From: Wolbachia endosymbiont of Meromenopon meropis
GTDB taxonomy: Bacteria > Pseudomonadota > Alphaproteobacteria > Rickettsiales > Anaplasmataceae
Assembly (NCBI GenBank): GCA_029784595.1
Contig: JAJETZ010000002.1
Span: 62,001-126,000, forward strand
Reading direction: 5' to 3'
Length of the DNA stretch: 64,000 nt
In this document: positions 47,155-56,076 of the stretch, in pieces
Layout: the number at the start of each line of letters is the position of its first letter
Position numbering within the stretch: position 1 is the first letter of the stretch
Notes under the pieces: model-generated
The model's database searches: none
What the model saw: only the letters and a program-made list of their open reading frames with translations
Told to the model about the DNA's origin: nothing
Made by a program: the position numbers and the translations under genes

Positions 47155-48375
47155 CGTATTACCGATATTTGTAAAACAAATAACCATTGTACTCTGGATT
47201 GGATATTGATGCAAAAATTACATAATATAATTAACGTTTTATATTTTATATTTGAAAGAATTAACTTCTTGGAATTAAAACTCTTGAAAAATCATATATC
47301 AATAAAATCTGTAAACTTCTTCAAATTGATTATAAAATCAGCATAAAATGTGATTGATTTTTAAAGATACTTTATAGGCTGACGAGAAAATTTTCTTGGT
47401 GTTGGCGAGGTGTCATAGCCCATCGTTTTTATTTCTGACTATTTTTTTGATAAAAAAAATCAGTTAAGATGAAGAAGTGTTTTTATAAGCGCATAATATG
47501 TCTAATTTAGACGATTAAGTCGCATTAACATTATTACACTAAAATAACTTATATTATGTACCTGACATCAAGTACATGATAATTTTTTTATCATCAAAAA
47601 AAATATCTGACAAGAATTATGATTCTTCCAACTAATAAATACACTGCGTGCATCATCAAAATGATACTTGCTAACAATCTAAAAGTAATTAAATGATACT
47701 AAAATATTCGGCGCATTGTTCTTTATAATCGCCAGAAAACTGCGGAAATCAAAGATTTAATGATAAAAAATTTCTTATTGTTTGAATGATTTTAAATAAA
47801 CATATGCTCCAAGCATATTAACTATGTTTTCCACATAAAAAAAATTTAACTTCTCCTTCAGATTGAACACAAACTACACAATTTTAAATCATTTAATTTT
47901 GAATATTGAAAATATTATCAAATATTAAAGAATCAAAAGAAATTTTTGGTAAATAATTACTCGTTATATATTTCTCTATTGTAGAATATATGGAAAATTT
48001 TTTCCTGAATTTCATTAATAAAAACTCTTAAATCTTATACCTAGTTTAAGCTTCTGTTTGTAATTAAAAGTAAAATCTAGCTTTAATGTTAGAGTATATA
48101 ATAATACATATTAATGTAAAAATCAAACCGTAAGATAATAACAGGTGTCAGTTTTAGTATTTTTATCATTATAAAGTTTTTGTACAGACTTAAAGTTAAA
48201 TAATATCCAAGCTACTTACAGCTTTAGAGAGTAGTCTTGGAATTTTTAGAGAGTAGTAGTGTTTTGATAACATAAAATTTTTGATTTTATTTCATTTAAA
48301 AGCTACTTGCTGTACAACTTTGATTTAATATTATACAGTATTACGTCAAACATATTTTGCTATAAAAACACAGAA
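47155..48375. other. Intergenic region, about 1.2 kb, with a GC-richer hairpin locus
   Basis: AT-rich spacer. The only feature that stands out is a GC-richer segment at 47377-47420 followed by a T run and a second hairpin (listed separately). Near 48240-48270 a motif TTAGAGAGTAGT occurs twice. No other RNA gene or remnant is supported. Confidence 0.55.
47377..47465. other. GC-richer structured segment, possible small RNA or mobile relic
   Basis: GGCTGAC (47377-47383) pairs with GTC..AGCC (47412-47420, 2-nt bulge), enclosing AGAAAATTTTCT and GGCGAGG. TTTTT follows at 47426, then a second hairpin with arms CTGA-TTTTTTT and AAAAAAA-TCAG (about 47436-47463). Base composition is clearly above the spacer around it. 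The minus strand shows a tiny frame (AMTPRQHQENFLVSL) in the same bases. An RNA or a decayed mobile element are both possible. Confidence 0.3.
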
Positions 48376-48678
48376 CTAATTTGTAGGTATAAAATTACTC
48401 GCGTAAGACTTTGGACGTTTCTTAATATCTTTCGCCATTTCAACCACATATTTAACGTTACGTTTTTTTGCATAAGATACCGCTTTTTCTAGAGAATCAA
48501 ATTTCAATACAATTTGTTTGGGGCTCTTTGAACCAACCCATCCCATCAGAGGTTCAATATAGCAAGGTCTTGGTTCAGTTTTTAAATACCAAAAGCGTGT
48601 ATTACCTAGTCCAGATTGCGTTACAGTTTTTGCCGGTTTATAGATTTTAAAAATTAAACTGTCATCATAAACACTCAT
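48376..48678 (-). CDS. Complex I 18-kDa accessory subunit (NDUFS4 family)
   Basis: A small accessory subunit of NADH:ubiquinone oxidoreductase, found in mitochondria and in alphaproteobacteria. The 100-residue protein contains FKIYKPAKTVTQSG, TEPRPCYIEPLMGWVGS (matching the mitochondrial EPLMGWTGS block) and the C-terminal KRPKSYASNF. It lacks the mitochondrial targeting extension and the phosphorylation tail, as is usual for bacteria. It stands alone, far from any nuo operon in the window. Confidence 0.9.
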   Translation of the reverse strand: MSVYDDSLIFKIYKPAKTVTQSGLGNTRFWYLKTEPRPCYIEPLMGWVGSKSPKQIVLKFDSLEKAVSYAKKRNVKYVVEMAKDIKKRPKSYASNFIPTN

Positions 48679-48740
48679 AATTTCCGTGCGCTAAATAAAC
48701 TGAACGCATACCTAAATAAAACTTTAAGAAATAACTTATC

Positions 48741-48768
48741 TTTGCTTGCTCTTCAATCTTAATATAAT
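48741..48768 (+). promoter_or_regulatory. Possible promoter for the esterase-SDR pair
   Basis: TTTGCT (48741-48746), a 16-bp spacer and a perfect TATAAT (48763-48768), about 50 bp before the GTG of the esterase gene. The -35 is weak; the -10 is exact. Confidence 0.4.
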
Positions 48769-48816
48769 GAAAAAATGTAATTTTACAAATTTAAAAATTA
48801 ATGTAAATTAAAAGTT

Positions 48817-49482
48817 GTGGATACAGTGAAGAAAGGAATGATTGAACTTAACAGTCTAGAAATTTGCGAGAGCAAAAATAAAAACAATTTGATTGTTTGC
48901 TTACATGGCTGGGGATCAAGCAGTAATGAATTTGCTCATCTTGCTAAAATCATGAGTAAATCTTTGTCTGATTCGTATTTTATAGTACCAAATGCTCCGT
49001 TCAAAAGAGAAATAGGTAATGGTTATCAGTGGTTTAGCTTACAAGATAGAAGTGAAGAAGCTCTATACAATGGAGTAGAAAGTGCTGCTTCTATAATAAA
49101 TCATTTTCTTGATATAAAATTAAAAGAGCTTGGCTTAGATGATACAAAGCTTTCTTTGATTGGATTTTCTCAAGGAGCAATGCTTGCAATACACGCAGCT
49201 CTCATTCGCTCTCAATCTTGCGCGTCAGTTGTTGCGTATTCTGGAAGATTTCTTTCACCATCAAGAGTTGCACCAAAAATTAAATCAAAACCAAATATTT
49301 GCGTTATTCACGGTGATGCCGATGATATAGTACCTTTTTCTTCTCTTGATCTTGCAATTAAAAACTTGAAAAAAAATGGGATAAATGCTGAGGGGCATTC
49401 AATACATGCGTTAAATCACGCTATCAACGATGATTGTATAAAATTAGGCGTAGAATTTATCAGAAAAAATTTTATAAGTTGA
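48817..49482 (+). CDS. Phospholipase/carboxylesterase family alpha/beta hydrolase
   Basis: A cytosolic serine esterase of the acyl-protein thioesterase/carboxylesterase type. The GTG at 48817 gives 221 residues; an ATG at 48838 is an alternative. The triad is Ser118 in IGFSQGAML, Asp169 in HGDADDIVP and His201 in LNHAI; the oxyanion block is LHGWGSSSNEF near residue 31. Its substrate is not known. It is followed after three bases by the SDR gene, suggesting an operon. Confidence 0.9.
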   Translation: MDTVKKGMIELNSLEICESKNKNNLIVCLHGWGSSSNEFAHLAKIMSKSLSDSYFIVPNAPFKREIGNGYQWFSLQDRSEEALYNGVESAASIINHFLDIKLKELGLDDTKLSLIGFSQGAMLAIHAALIRSQSCASVVAYSGRFLSPSRVAPKIKSKPNICVIHGDADDIVPFSSLDLAIKNLKKNGINAEGHSIHALNHAINDDCIKLGVEFIRKNFIS

Positions 49483-49485
49483 TTT

Positions 49486-50310
49486 ATGCGCTTGTTTTGT
49501 TTTGGTTATGGATATGTCGCTAGGTTTCTATCGCAAAAATTGCTGAGTTTGGACTGGAAGATTAGTGGCTCTTCAAGAAGGCGAGGCACACAAAACGTTA
49601 ATCTTTTTAATTACAGTAAAGTGGACAAAGACATATTGCAAGAAGCTACGCATATTTTGATTTCTATTCCCCCAGAAAGCGATAATGTATTGGATACATA
49701 CGGACACTATTGTAAAAATGTCAAATGGCTCGGTTATTTATCTTCAACTAGCGTTTATGGGAACCACTTTGGCAAGTGGGTTACGGAAAAATCTGAAACG
49801 AAACCTTTAGGGAGTAGAGGTGAAGAGCGTTTTAGATCCGAAAATCAATGGCTAAACAGCAATTTACCTGTCCATATTTTTCGTTTAGCCGGAATATACG
49901 GACCCGAAAGAAACATATTGATTGATTTACAGCTTAAAAAAGTAAAAAACATAAAGAAGGAAGGACATTTTTTCTCTCGTATTCATGTTGAAGATATATC
50001 TAATATTCTACTTGCTTCTATGCAAAACATAAAACCTGGCGAAATATATAATTGCTCAGATGATTTACCCGCTACACAATCGGAAGTAGTAACATATGCT
50101 GCAAAACTTCTAAATATCAGAGCACCAAAACCTACAAGAGTCTCTTCTTTATCTCATAACGTACAAGATTTTTATCTAGGATCAAAAAAAGTAAGCAATA
50201 CTAAAGTAAAAAGAGATCTTGGCATTTCTCTAGTTTATGCCGACTATAAATCGGGGTTGAAAAGCTTATACAACACTCTAGAATCAAAAAACAATGCAAT
50301 ATCTAATTAA
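49486..50310 (+). CDS. NAD(P)-dependent epimerase/dehydratase-like protein (extended SDR)
   Basis: A Rossmann-fold protein of the YeeZ/WcaG type. The 274-residue product has a GYGYVARFL nucleotide motif at the N-terminus, the ISIPPESDNVLDTY substrate block, a YLSSTSVYGNHFG active-site segment and RLAGIYGPERNILIDL. The catalytic Tyr/Lys pair is not obvious by eye, so activity is uncertain. It converges with the hypothetical gene at 50492. The enzymatic product is unknown. Confidence 0.82.
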   Translation: MRLFCFGYGYVARFLSQKLLSLDWKISGSSRRRGTQNVNLFNYSKVDKDILQEATHILISIPPESDNVLDTYGHYCKNVKWLGYLSSTSVYGNHFGKWVTEKSETKPLGSRGEERFRSENQWLNSNLPVHIFRLAGIYGPERNILIDLQLKKVKNIKKEGHFFSRIHVEDISNILLASMQNIKPGEIYNCSDDLPATQSEVVTYAAKLLNIRAPKPTRVSSLSHNVQDFYLGSKKVSNTKVKRDLGISLVYADYKSGLKSLYNTLESKNNAISN

Positions 50311-50491
50311 AAAAAGAAATCTTTTTTATTTTACGAAGAACCAATTTAGTCATTTTTACACCAAATAATACTTACGAAAGGCAGTGATGAAAAGGATCAC
50401 TTGTGAAAATAATATAATTCAAAAACAATTTTTCAAAGAGGAGAGGAGCATATGCCCCATTTCCCCATATAATGAGCTCCAATCTTAATCA

Positions 50492-50962
50492 CTATATTCC
50501 CAGTGCAGTTTTCACATCTACAAGATTTCTACCTTGCATCAATTGATTAAGGAATGTTGGAACAAATTGATCATTACTAACCAAGTCACCTTTTAGATCG
50601 CTTATAGCGTGAGCAACTTTCTCTGGTATTTCAGCATTTCTCACAGCTTCTTCAACTTTGTTTGTTACATCAGTTCTACTCATTTCTTTATTTTCATGTA
50701 TTATTTGCTGATATGAAGAATAAGCTGCTAAAATAAAATATAAAGAAGCACCAAATAAAATTACGATTCCAACGGGATTAGCAATAGACGCTAAAAACTC
50801 CGGTCCAATAATCAAATTGGAAGCAATCAAAATTGTTGCAACTGCTGTCACTAAAGATGCGGCTGCAACGGTAACTTCAATACCCATTTTTGTCATAGGT
50901 ACGGTATTTTTCCATGTCCGTATACTTAAAGTATTCTCACCTTTCTCATCGTTTTTTGGCAT
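50492..50962 (-). CDS. Uncharacterised protein with two membrane helices
   Basis: Not recognised. The 156-residue product has two hydrophobic helices (about 28-50 and 62-84), then a hydrophilic C-terminal half of about 70 residues. It starts at an ATG after GAGGTTGTT. The Ala/Val-rich helices and short loop suggest an inner-membrane protein, and the acidic helical tail (DVTNKVEEAVRNAEIPEKVA) may be cytosolic. Codon use is normal. Function unknown. Confidence 0.65.
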   Translation of the reverse strand: MPKNDEKGENTLSIRTWKNTVPMTKMGIEVTVAAASLVTAVATILIASNLIIGPEFLASIANPVGIVILFGASLYFILAAYSSYQQIIHENKEMSRTDVTNKVEEAVRNAEIPEKVAHAISDLKGDLVSNDQFVPTFLNQLMQGRNLVDVKTALGI

Positions 50963-51587
50963 AACAACCTCTTAAAAACTAACAATAATAGGGTTCAGTC
51001 TATGATTAATGACTATATCAGTCAAGTTTTTATTACTTCTTCAACTGTACTATAAAGTACACAAAAGTACACAATAGAATATATTACCCAGAACCTACTT
51101 TCTAAATCGCTGTTAATCATACATGCCTTAATAAGTTACTAACTATGAGACTACAAATTGATTCTCTTGCATAATATCCAATAAAAGTAACAAAATACTG
51201 ACCCTACCCTAACTACCACCACTACTCTGTATAGTAAATAGTAATAGCAATATCATATATTATGTGTTAAGCCCATTTGAGAAAAATTTTGAAATTGCAT
51301 TGCATTAAGTTGTATTAGCCATATCATACATTACATTAATTATTGTACATTAATCATGATTAAATAATAATTAAAAATCATGATTAAATAGTTTTATAGA
51401 AAACAAATAATCAGTGCCGATCGAGCAATCAAACAATTGTTAAAGTGTTAAGGTAGGGTAAGTTAAAGTTATTTTCCTAATATAAATTTTAAAATCAATG
51501 TTGAAAATTAAGATTTTTAATGTGGGAAAGAAAAAGTCAGAAAGAATGGAGAAATTTTATTAAAAAACTTGCGTAAGTTAAAGAATT
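50963..51587. other. Intergenic region, about 625 bp, with repeats
   Basis: A spacer between the 50492 gene and the truB remnant. It holds a direct repeat ATCATGATTAAATA at 51353-51366 and 51377-51390. An imperfect inverted pair lies at 51200-51213 (CCCTACCCTAACT) and 51448-51460 (TTAAGGTAGGGTA), about 240 bp apart. These could be the ends of a decayed small mobile element. Confidence 0.45.
51353..51390. repeat. Direct repeat of 14 bp
   Basis: Two exact copies of ATCATGATTAAATA (51353-51366 and 51377-51390), separated by ten bases. They lie inside the imperfect inverted pair 51200/51448. Simple slippage or a mobile-element scar are both possible. Confidence 0.7.
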
Positions 51588-51704
51588 ATGATATGCACAT
51601 TACACAATGACAGTAATAGGTGGTGTATTCCTGTTACAATTTGTGATTTTGCTCATAGTCGTGCAAAATCTATGCGTATTTTCAGTATTCAAAATGGGGT
51701 TTAG
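51588..51704 (+). pseudogene. truB: Probable 3' remnant of truB upstream of rpsO
   Basis: A 38-codon frame from ATG 51588 to TAG 51702-51704, which directly abuts the rpsO start. It reads NRWCIPVTICDFAHSRAKSM then RIFSIQNGV. That resembles the usual TruB C-terminus, a PVALG-type strand followed by a K-x-x-R-V-F-N ending. The order truB-rpsO-pnp is conserved in Rickettsiales and other proteobacteria, which is the main support. No frame for the catalytic part was found in the 600 bp upstream. TruB makes pseudouridine 55 in tRNA, so its loss here would be notable. Confidence 0.45.
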
Positions 51705-51977
51705 ATGTCAGTAACGCCAGAAGAGAAAAAGAATTTAATCAATTTGTATGCAATTAAAGAAAATGATACGGGTTCATCTTTTGTACAGTGTGCTGTTTTA
51801 ACGAAAAGAATCAGTAAATTAACTGAACACTTTAAAGTACACAAGCATGATCATCACTCTAAGCGTGGTTTACTTATATTGATAAGTAGGAGGCGCAAAC
51901 ATTTGAATTATATAAGACGTAAATTCGGTAATCAAACTTATCAGGACTTAATAGAAAAATTGGGCATTAGGAAATAA
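51705..51977 (+). CDS. rpsO: 30S ribosomal protein S15
   Basis: S15 binds 16S rRNA and bridges the subunits. The 90-residue protein shows the family blocks [40 protein letters not shown] and LNYIRR. The start ATG follows directly on the stop of the upstream remnant. It is 14 bases before pnp, the usual pair, in which S15 and PNPase share an autoregulated transcript in many bacteria. Confidence 0.98.
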   Translation: MSVTPEEKKNLINLYAIKENDTGSSFVQCAVLTKRISKLTEHFKVHKHDHHSKRGLLILISRRRKHLNYIRRKFGNQTYQDLIEKLGIRK

Positions 51978-51991
51978 TTGGAGAATTTTAT

Positions 51992-54268
51992 ATGTTTAAA
52001 ATTATAAAAAAATCTATAAGTTGGAGTGGTCGTATTCTATCTTTGGAAACTGGAAAAATAGCGCGCCAAGCCGATGGTTCTGTAGTTGTGAATTACGGAG
52101 ATACTTCCGTTCTGGTGACTGTTGTACGTAAAAAAAGAGAAGAGAATGTTGATTTTCTTTCTCTCAATGTTCAATTTATTGCAAAAAGCTATGCTATGGG
52201 TAAGATTCCCGGTGGTTTTTTTAAAAGAGAAGGTAAGCCTTCTGATAGAGAAACTTTGATTTCAAGAGTGATAGATAGAAGTATAAGGCCTTTATTTCCG
52301 GAAGGTTTTTACGATGAAATTAGCGTGGTGTGCAATTTGTTAACTTATGACATGATTAATCCTCCAGAGGTGCCAGCATTGATCGGTACTATTGGAGCAC
52401 TTGCAATTTCTGGCATTCCTTTTTGCTCTATCATAGCTGGCGCTTTAGTTGGATATGATAAAAATAACAATTACATACTCAATCCTTCTGTTCAAGAAAC
52501 TAAAACAAGCAGTTTAGATCTATTTCTATCTGGTAATGAGCATTCGGTTTTGATGGTTGAATCAGAAGTAAAAGAGCTTTCTGAAGAAGATGTTTTGAAC
52601 GCAATAGAATTTGGTCACAAACATCTTCAGCCAGTTATTAAGCTTCTGGAAGAGTTCATCGATGCAATTGACAGAAAATCTGAAAACTTCACTCCTATCG
52701 ATATGTCAAGCATTGTGCAAAACCTTGAGAGATACACTGCAGATTTTGAAAATGCTTACTTACAAACAGCAAAGCGACATCGAGTTCAAACATTGGAAAT
52801 ACTTAGAGGTAATATATTAAATGCTCTCAAAGAGGTTGAAAAAGATGAGAGGCTAATCACATATGCAATAAAAAATTTCGAAAGATCTCTAATGCGACAA
52901 ATAATCAAAGAAAAAGGTATAAGAATAGATGGTCGTGGATACGATGAAATACGTCCTATAGAAATAGAAGTTGACATTTTATCCAAAACTCATGGTTCTG
53001 CATTATTTACGAGAGGTAATACTCAAGCATTAGTTGTAACTGCCCTCGGCACTACGCAAGATGAACAAATCGTAGATGATATTGAAGGTGACAGACGTGA
53101 GCATTTTATGTTGCATTATAATTTTCCCTCGTTTGCCGTTGGAGAGGTCTCTGCTATACGTGCGCCAGGAAGAAGAGAAATAGGTCATGGTAAACTTGCA
53201 TGGAAGGCAATTCATCCTGTTTTACCCGATAAGTCCAAATTTCCTTATACAATAAGAGTGGTATCTGAAATTTTAGAATCAGACGGTTCTTCTTCTATGG
53301 CAACAATTTGTGGTACTTCTCTTGCCTTAATGGATACTGGTGTACCAATGAAAGCTCCTGTTGCTGGAATTGCCATGGGACTTATTAAGGACAAAGATAG
53401 TGGTAAATATACAATACTTTCTGACATACTTGGCGATGAAGATTATCTTGGCGATATGGACTTTAAAGTAGCAGGTACTAGTGAGGGCATTACTGCGCTT
53501 CAAATGGATATGAAAATTTCTGGTATAGATTTTAAAATTCTTAAGGAATCTCTACAAAAAGCAAAGTACGGAAGATTACACATCTTAGAAAAGATGAATG
53601 CGGTAATCTCAGAACATAGTAATGAAGTAAAAAGTCATGCACCAAGAATGACATCATTCTACATTGACAAGGATAAAATTTCTGCAGCTATTGGCGCTAA
53701 GGGAAAAAATATACGCAGCGTATGTGAAAGAAGCAATGCAAAAATTGAGATAGGAGATGATGGTAAAGTTTCTGTATTTGCTGTAAATAGCGCTGAAGCT
53801 GAAATCGCAAAAAATATGTTAATCGATTCAATAACAAAACTAGAACATGGTATTATAGTTGATGCAAAGGTTATCAAAATAGATAAGTTTATTGTCGAGC
53901 TTGAAATTCTTAATGGAAGAAAAGGAAAAATGCATATAAGCGAAGTTGCCAATCATCATATAGACTCTATTGAAGATATACTTAAGCAAGGAGATGTTTT
54001 TAAAGCATTGGTGATTGATTTTGAAAAAGGTGGATGTCCAAAATTGTCAAGACGCCGTGTTGATCAAGAAACTGGCGAATTTTTTGAAGGCGAGCTTTAC
54101 AATGAAGAAAAAAAGGATAATCTAAGTGATAGAGACCATTACACTAATTTATTCAATAAAAAATCTGGGTATCGTAATAAGAAGCCTGCTCGTTTTCGTT
54201 CTAGTTTCAATAATAGAAATAATAGACTGCAATTTGATAACGATAATTCATCATCTAATTTTTATTGA
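51992..54268 (+). CDS. pnp: Polyribonucleotide nucleotidyltransferase (PNPase)
   Basis: A phosphate-dependent 3'-5' exoribonuclease of mRNA decay. The 758 residues contain two RNase PH domains, the first ending near 215 and the second from about 310 to 540 (FTRGNTQALVVTALGT, GDEDYLGDMDFKVAGT with catalytic Asp). A KH domain (about 560-615, IGAKGKNIRSV) and an S1 domain (about 625-690, GRKGKMHISE) follow. The C-terminal Asn/Arg-rich tail is specific to this group. It begins at an ATG behind a GGAG site. Confidence 0.98.
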   Translation: MFKIIKKSISWSGRILSLETGKIARQADGSVVVNYGDTSVLVTVVRKKREENVDFLSLNVQFIAKSYAMGKIPGGFFKREGKPSDRETLISRVIDRSIRPLFPEGFYDEISVVCNLLTYDMINPPEVPALIGTIGALAISGIPFCSIIAGALVGYDKNNNYILNPSVQETKTSSLDLFLSGNEHSVLMVESEVKELSEEDVLNAIEFGHKHLQPVIKLLEEFIDAIDRKSENFTPIDMSSIVQNLERYTADFENAYLQTAKRHRVQTLEILRGNILNALKEVEKDERLITYAIKNFERSLMRQIIKEKGIRIDGRGYDEIRPIEIEVDILSKTHGSALFTRGNTQALVVTALGTTQDEQIVDDIEGDRREHFMLHYNFPSFAVGEVSAIRAPGRREIGHGKLAWKAIHPVLPDKSKFPYTIRVVSEILESDGSSSMATICGTSLALMDTGVPMKAPVAGIAMGLIKDKDSGKYTILSDILGDEDYLGDMDFKVAGTSEGITALQMDMKISGIDFKILKESLQKAKYGRLHILEKMNAVISEHSNEVKSHAPRMTSFYIDKDKISAAIGAKGKNIRSVCERSNAKIEIGDDGKVSVFAVNSAEAEIAKNMLIDSITKLEHGIIVDAKVIKIDKFIVELEILNGRKGKMHISEVANHHIDSIEDILKQGDVFKALVIDFEKGGCPKLSRRRVDQETGEFFEGELYNEEKKDNLSDRDHYTNLFNKKSGYRNKKPARFRSSFNNRNNRLQFDNDNSSSNFY

Positions 54269-54461
54269 AAAATTTAGCACTAATTTCTAATTTGAGTATA
54301 TATTAGAAAATACACAGCTAGTGTAAAAGATTCGTGATATGTGTTGTTTTCTCATTATGGATTTTTTATATTACTCACAATACCCAAATATCTCGTAAAA
54401 ATGATTCTAAGATTGCGCCCTCTCATAATCTCTTTCTCAAAAGTCTTTTTCTCTTGTTTTT

Positions 54462-55181
54462 TTATTTTTCATTTTCTATTGTAGAAACTTTTGGAAAACT
54501 ATAAGAATATGGGTTTTTAAGTTTTTTTACGGCTTTCTCCATATCTTTAGCCCTAAATATCGCCGATCCAGCAACCAAGATGTCTGCACCTGCTTTTATT
54601 ATTTCTACTGCATTTTGGACATTTACTCCACCATCAACTGAGATTTTCGTCTTAAGATTACGCTCCTTTATCATCTTCTTCACAATAGATACTTTACGTA
54701 GCTGTGAACGGATAAATTCCTGCCCTTCGAATCCAGGGGTAACTGCCATAATCAGTACAATATCGAGTTCGTGCATTATGTAATCAAGTACACTTGGAGA
54801 GGTTGATGGAATGATCGAAACTCCAACTTGCATTGTTTTATCTATGTCGTTTATATTTTTATATGATCTTATTTTTTTAATAAGTTTCTCAATGTGTATC
54901 TCTGCTTCTGCATGTATAGTAATAATATCAGCGCCAGCATTTACAAAACTTTCAATATGATTACTAGGAGACTTAATCATTAAGTGTACATCAAAAGGGA
55001 GATTGCAATACTTACGCATTGCAGAAACTACACCAGGACCAATTGTGATATTTGGAACAAAATTCCCATCCATAACATCTATATGTATATAATCTATATT
55101 CAAACTGCTGATCTTTTTTATCTCTTCTCCTAATTTTGCAAAATCTGCTGAAAGTATAGAAGATGCAATCTTAATAACCAT
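54462..55181 (-). CDS. rpe: Ribulose-phosphate 3-epimerase
   Basis: Interconverts ribulose- and xylulose-5-phosphate in the pentose phosphate pathway. At 239 residues it has IASSILSADFAKLG, HIDVMDGNFVPNITIGP (metal ligands His, Asp), AVTPGFEGQEF and the SVDGGVN block with the second catalytic Asp. The C-terminal 20 residues are an extra basic tail. It stands alone on the minus strand, converging with pnp. Confidence 0.97.
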   Translation of the reverse strand: MVIKIASSILSADFAKLGEEIKKISSLNIDYIHIDVMDGNFVPNITIGPGVVSAMRKYCNLPFDVHLMIKSPSNHIESFVNAGADIITIHAEAEIHIEKLIKKIRSYKNINDIDKTMQVGVSIIPSTSPSVLDYIMHELDIVLIMAVTPGFEGQEFIRSQLRKVSIVKKMIKERNLKTKISVDGGVNVQNAVEIIKAGADILVAGSAIFRAKDMEKAVKKLKNPYSYSFPKVSTIENEK

Positions 55182-55370
55182 ACACTACACCTTATATTAA
55201 AGTACAGAATAACTTATTTTTTAAATTCTGTCATTAATTGATCCATATATACAAAATATACAATTTTCATTGTATTACTGAATGAATGACCTCTTGCAAA
55301 AGACATCGTCATTTTTTTTATATAAAATGCCTTGACTTCATTCTTATTAAGAATCAATTTATATACATTA

Positions 55371-55444
55371 GTGTCCGTAGCTCAGTCGGATAGAGCAACA
55401 GCCTTCTAAGCTGTGGGTCGTAGGTTCAAATCCTATCGGACACA
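55371..55444 (+). tRNA. tRNA-Arg (anticodon TCT)
   Basis: A full 74-nt cloverleaf: acceptor GTGTCCG/CGGACAC, D arm AGCTCAGTCGGATAGAGC, anticodon stem ACAGC/GCTGT with loop CTTCTAA, and T arm GTAGGTTCAAATCCTAT. The discriminator is A; the following bases are not a direct CCA. It reads AGA/AGG codons, the main Arg codons of an AT-rich genome. Confidence 0.97.
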
Positions 55445-56076
55445 CACCAAACATGTACATATTGAATTTTACCCTTTAATAATTTTATTATTATGTCACT
55501 TTGGGGCTTTTTATAAAAAAGTTATCTATGATAAATTTTAATAAATATGCATTCATCAGAATAGCAAAAACTAAATCATATGTGTTATTTATAAAAAATA
55601 GACTTTTGATAAAATTAGCACTTCTTGTCGAAAAGATATAAAGTGATATATCATATACCGTGATGTCTATCTATTTTTTAAACGTAAAAAGAAAAACTCT
55701 TTAATTATTTATTTGTTTCATCATTATTAGCTACAAAATTACCTTGCTTTTGTATAAATCTTCGACTATTCACTCAGTAACACATCTCTGATTGGAAGTA
55801 CATAAATATGTTAAAATAGAATAGATTAAAAAATAATAAAATTAACAATAAGAGTGCGTGTGCATTTTTTTAAATTTCATCCGTGTGGTAATGTTCTATT
55901 ATAATGTCTACGCAGCATTCTATCTGAGGTATTTTTTAAATTTCCATTAGTGGAAGTACTTTTTTTTTACTTTGCTTCTCAAGACATCATGTTTTTATAA
56001 TAAAAAATTTCTTTTTTTTTAGTTTATCAGCAGCAATACCAAAAGCTTATTTACACATATTTCTGTTGAAATGGAA
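55445..56076. other. Intergenic region, about 630 bp, nothing recognised
   Basis: AT-rich spacer between tRNA-Arg and obg. A small hairpin TTCCA..TGGAA near 55950 is followed by a T run on the plus strand. A few open frames (for example near 55900) read like random AT-rich translation. No RNA gene or remnant is supported. Confidence 0.55.

Noticed and set aside
51200..51235. A G-rich run on the minus strand (GGTGGTAGTTAGGGTAGGG) that could form a two-layer G-quadruplex.
   Set aside because: The G runs are only two to three bases long and no gene context makes a regulatory role likely.
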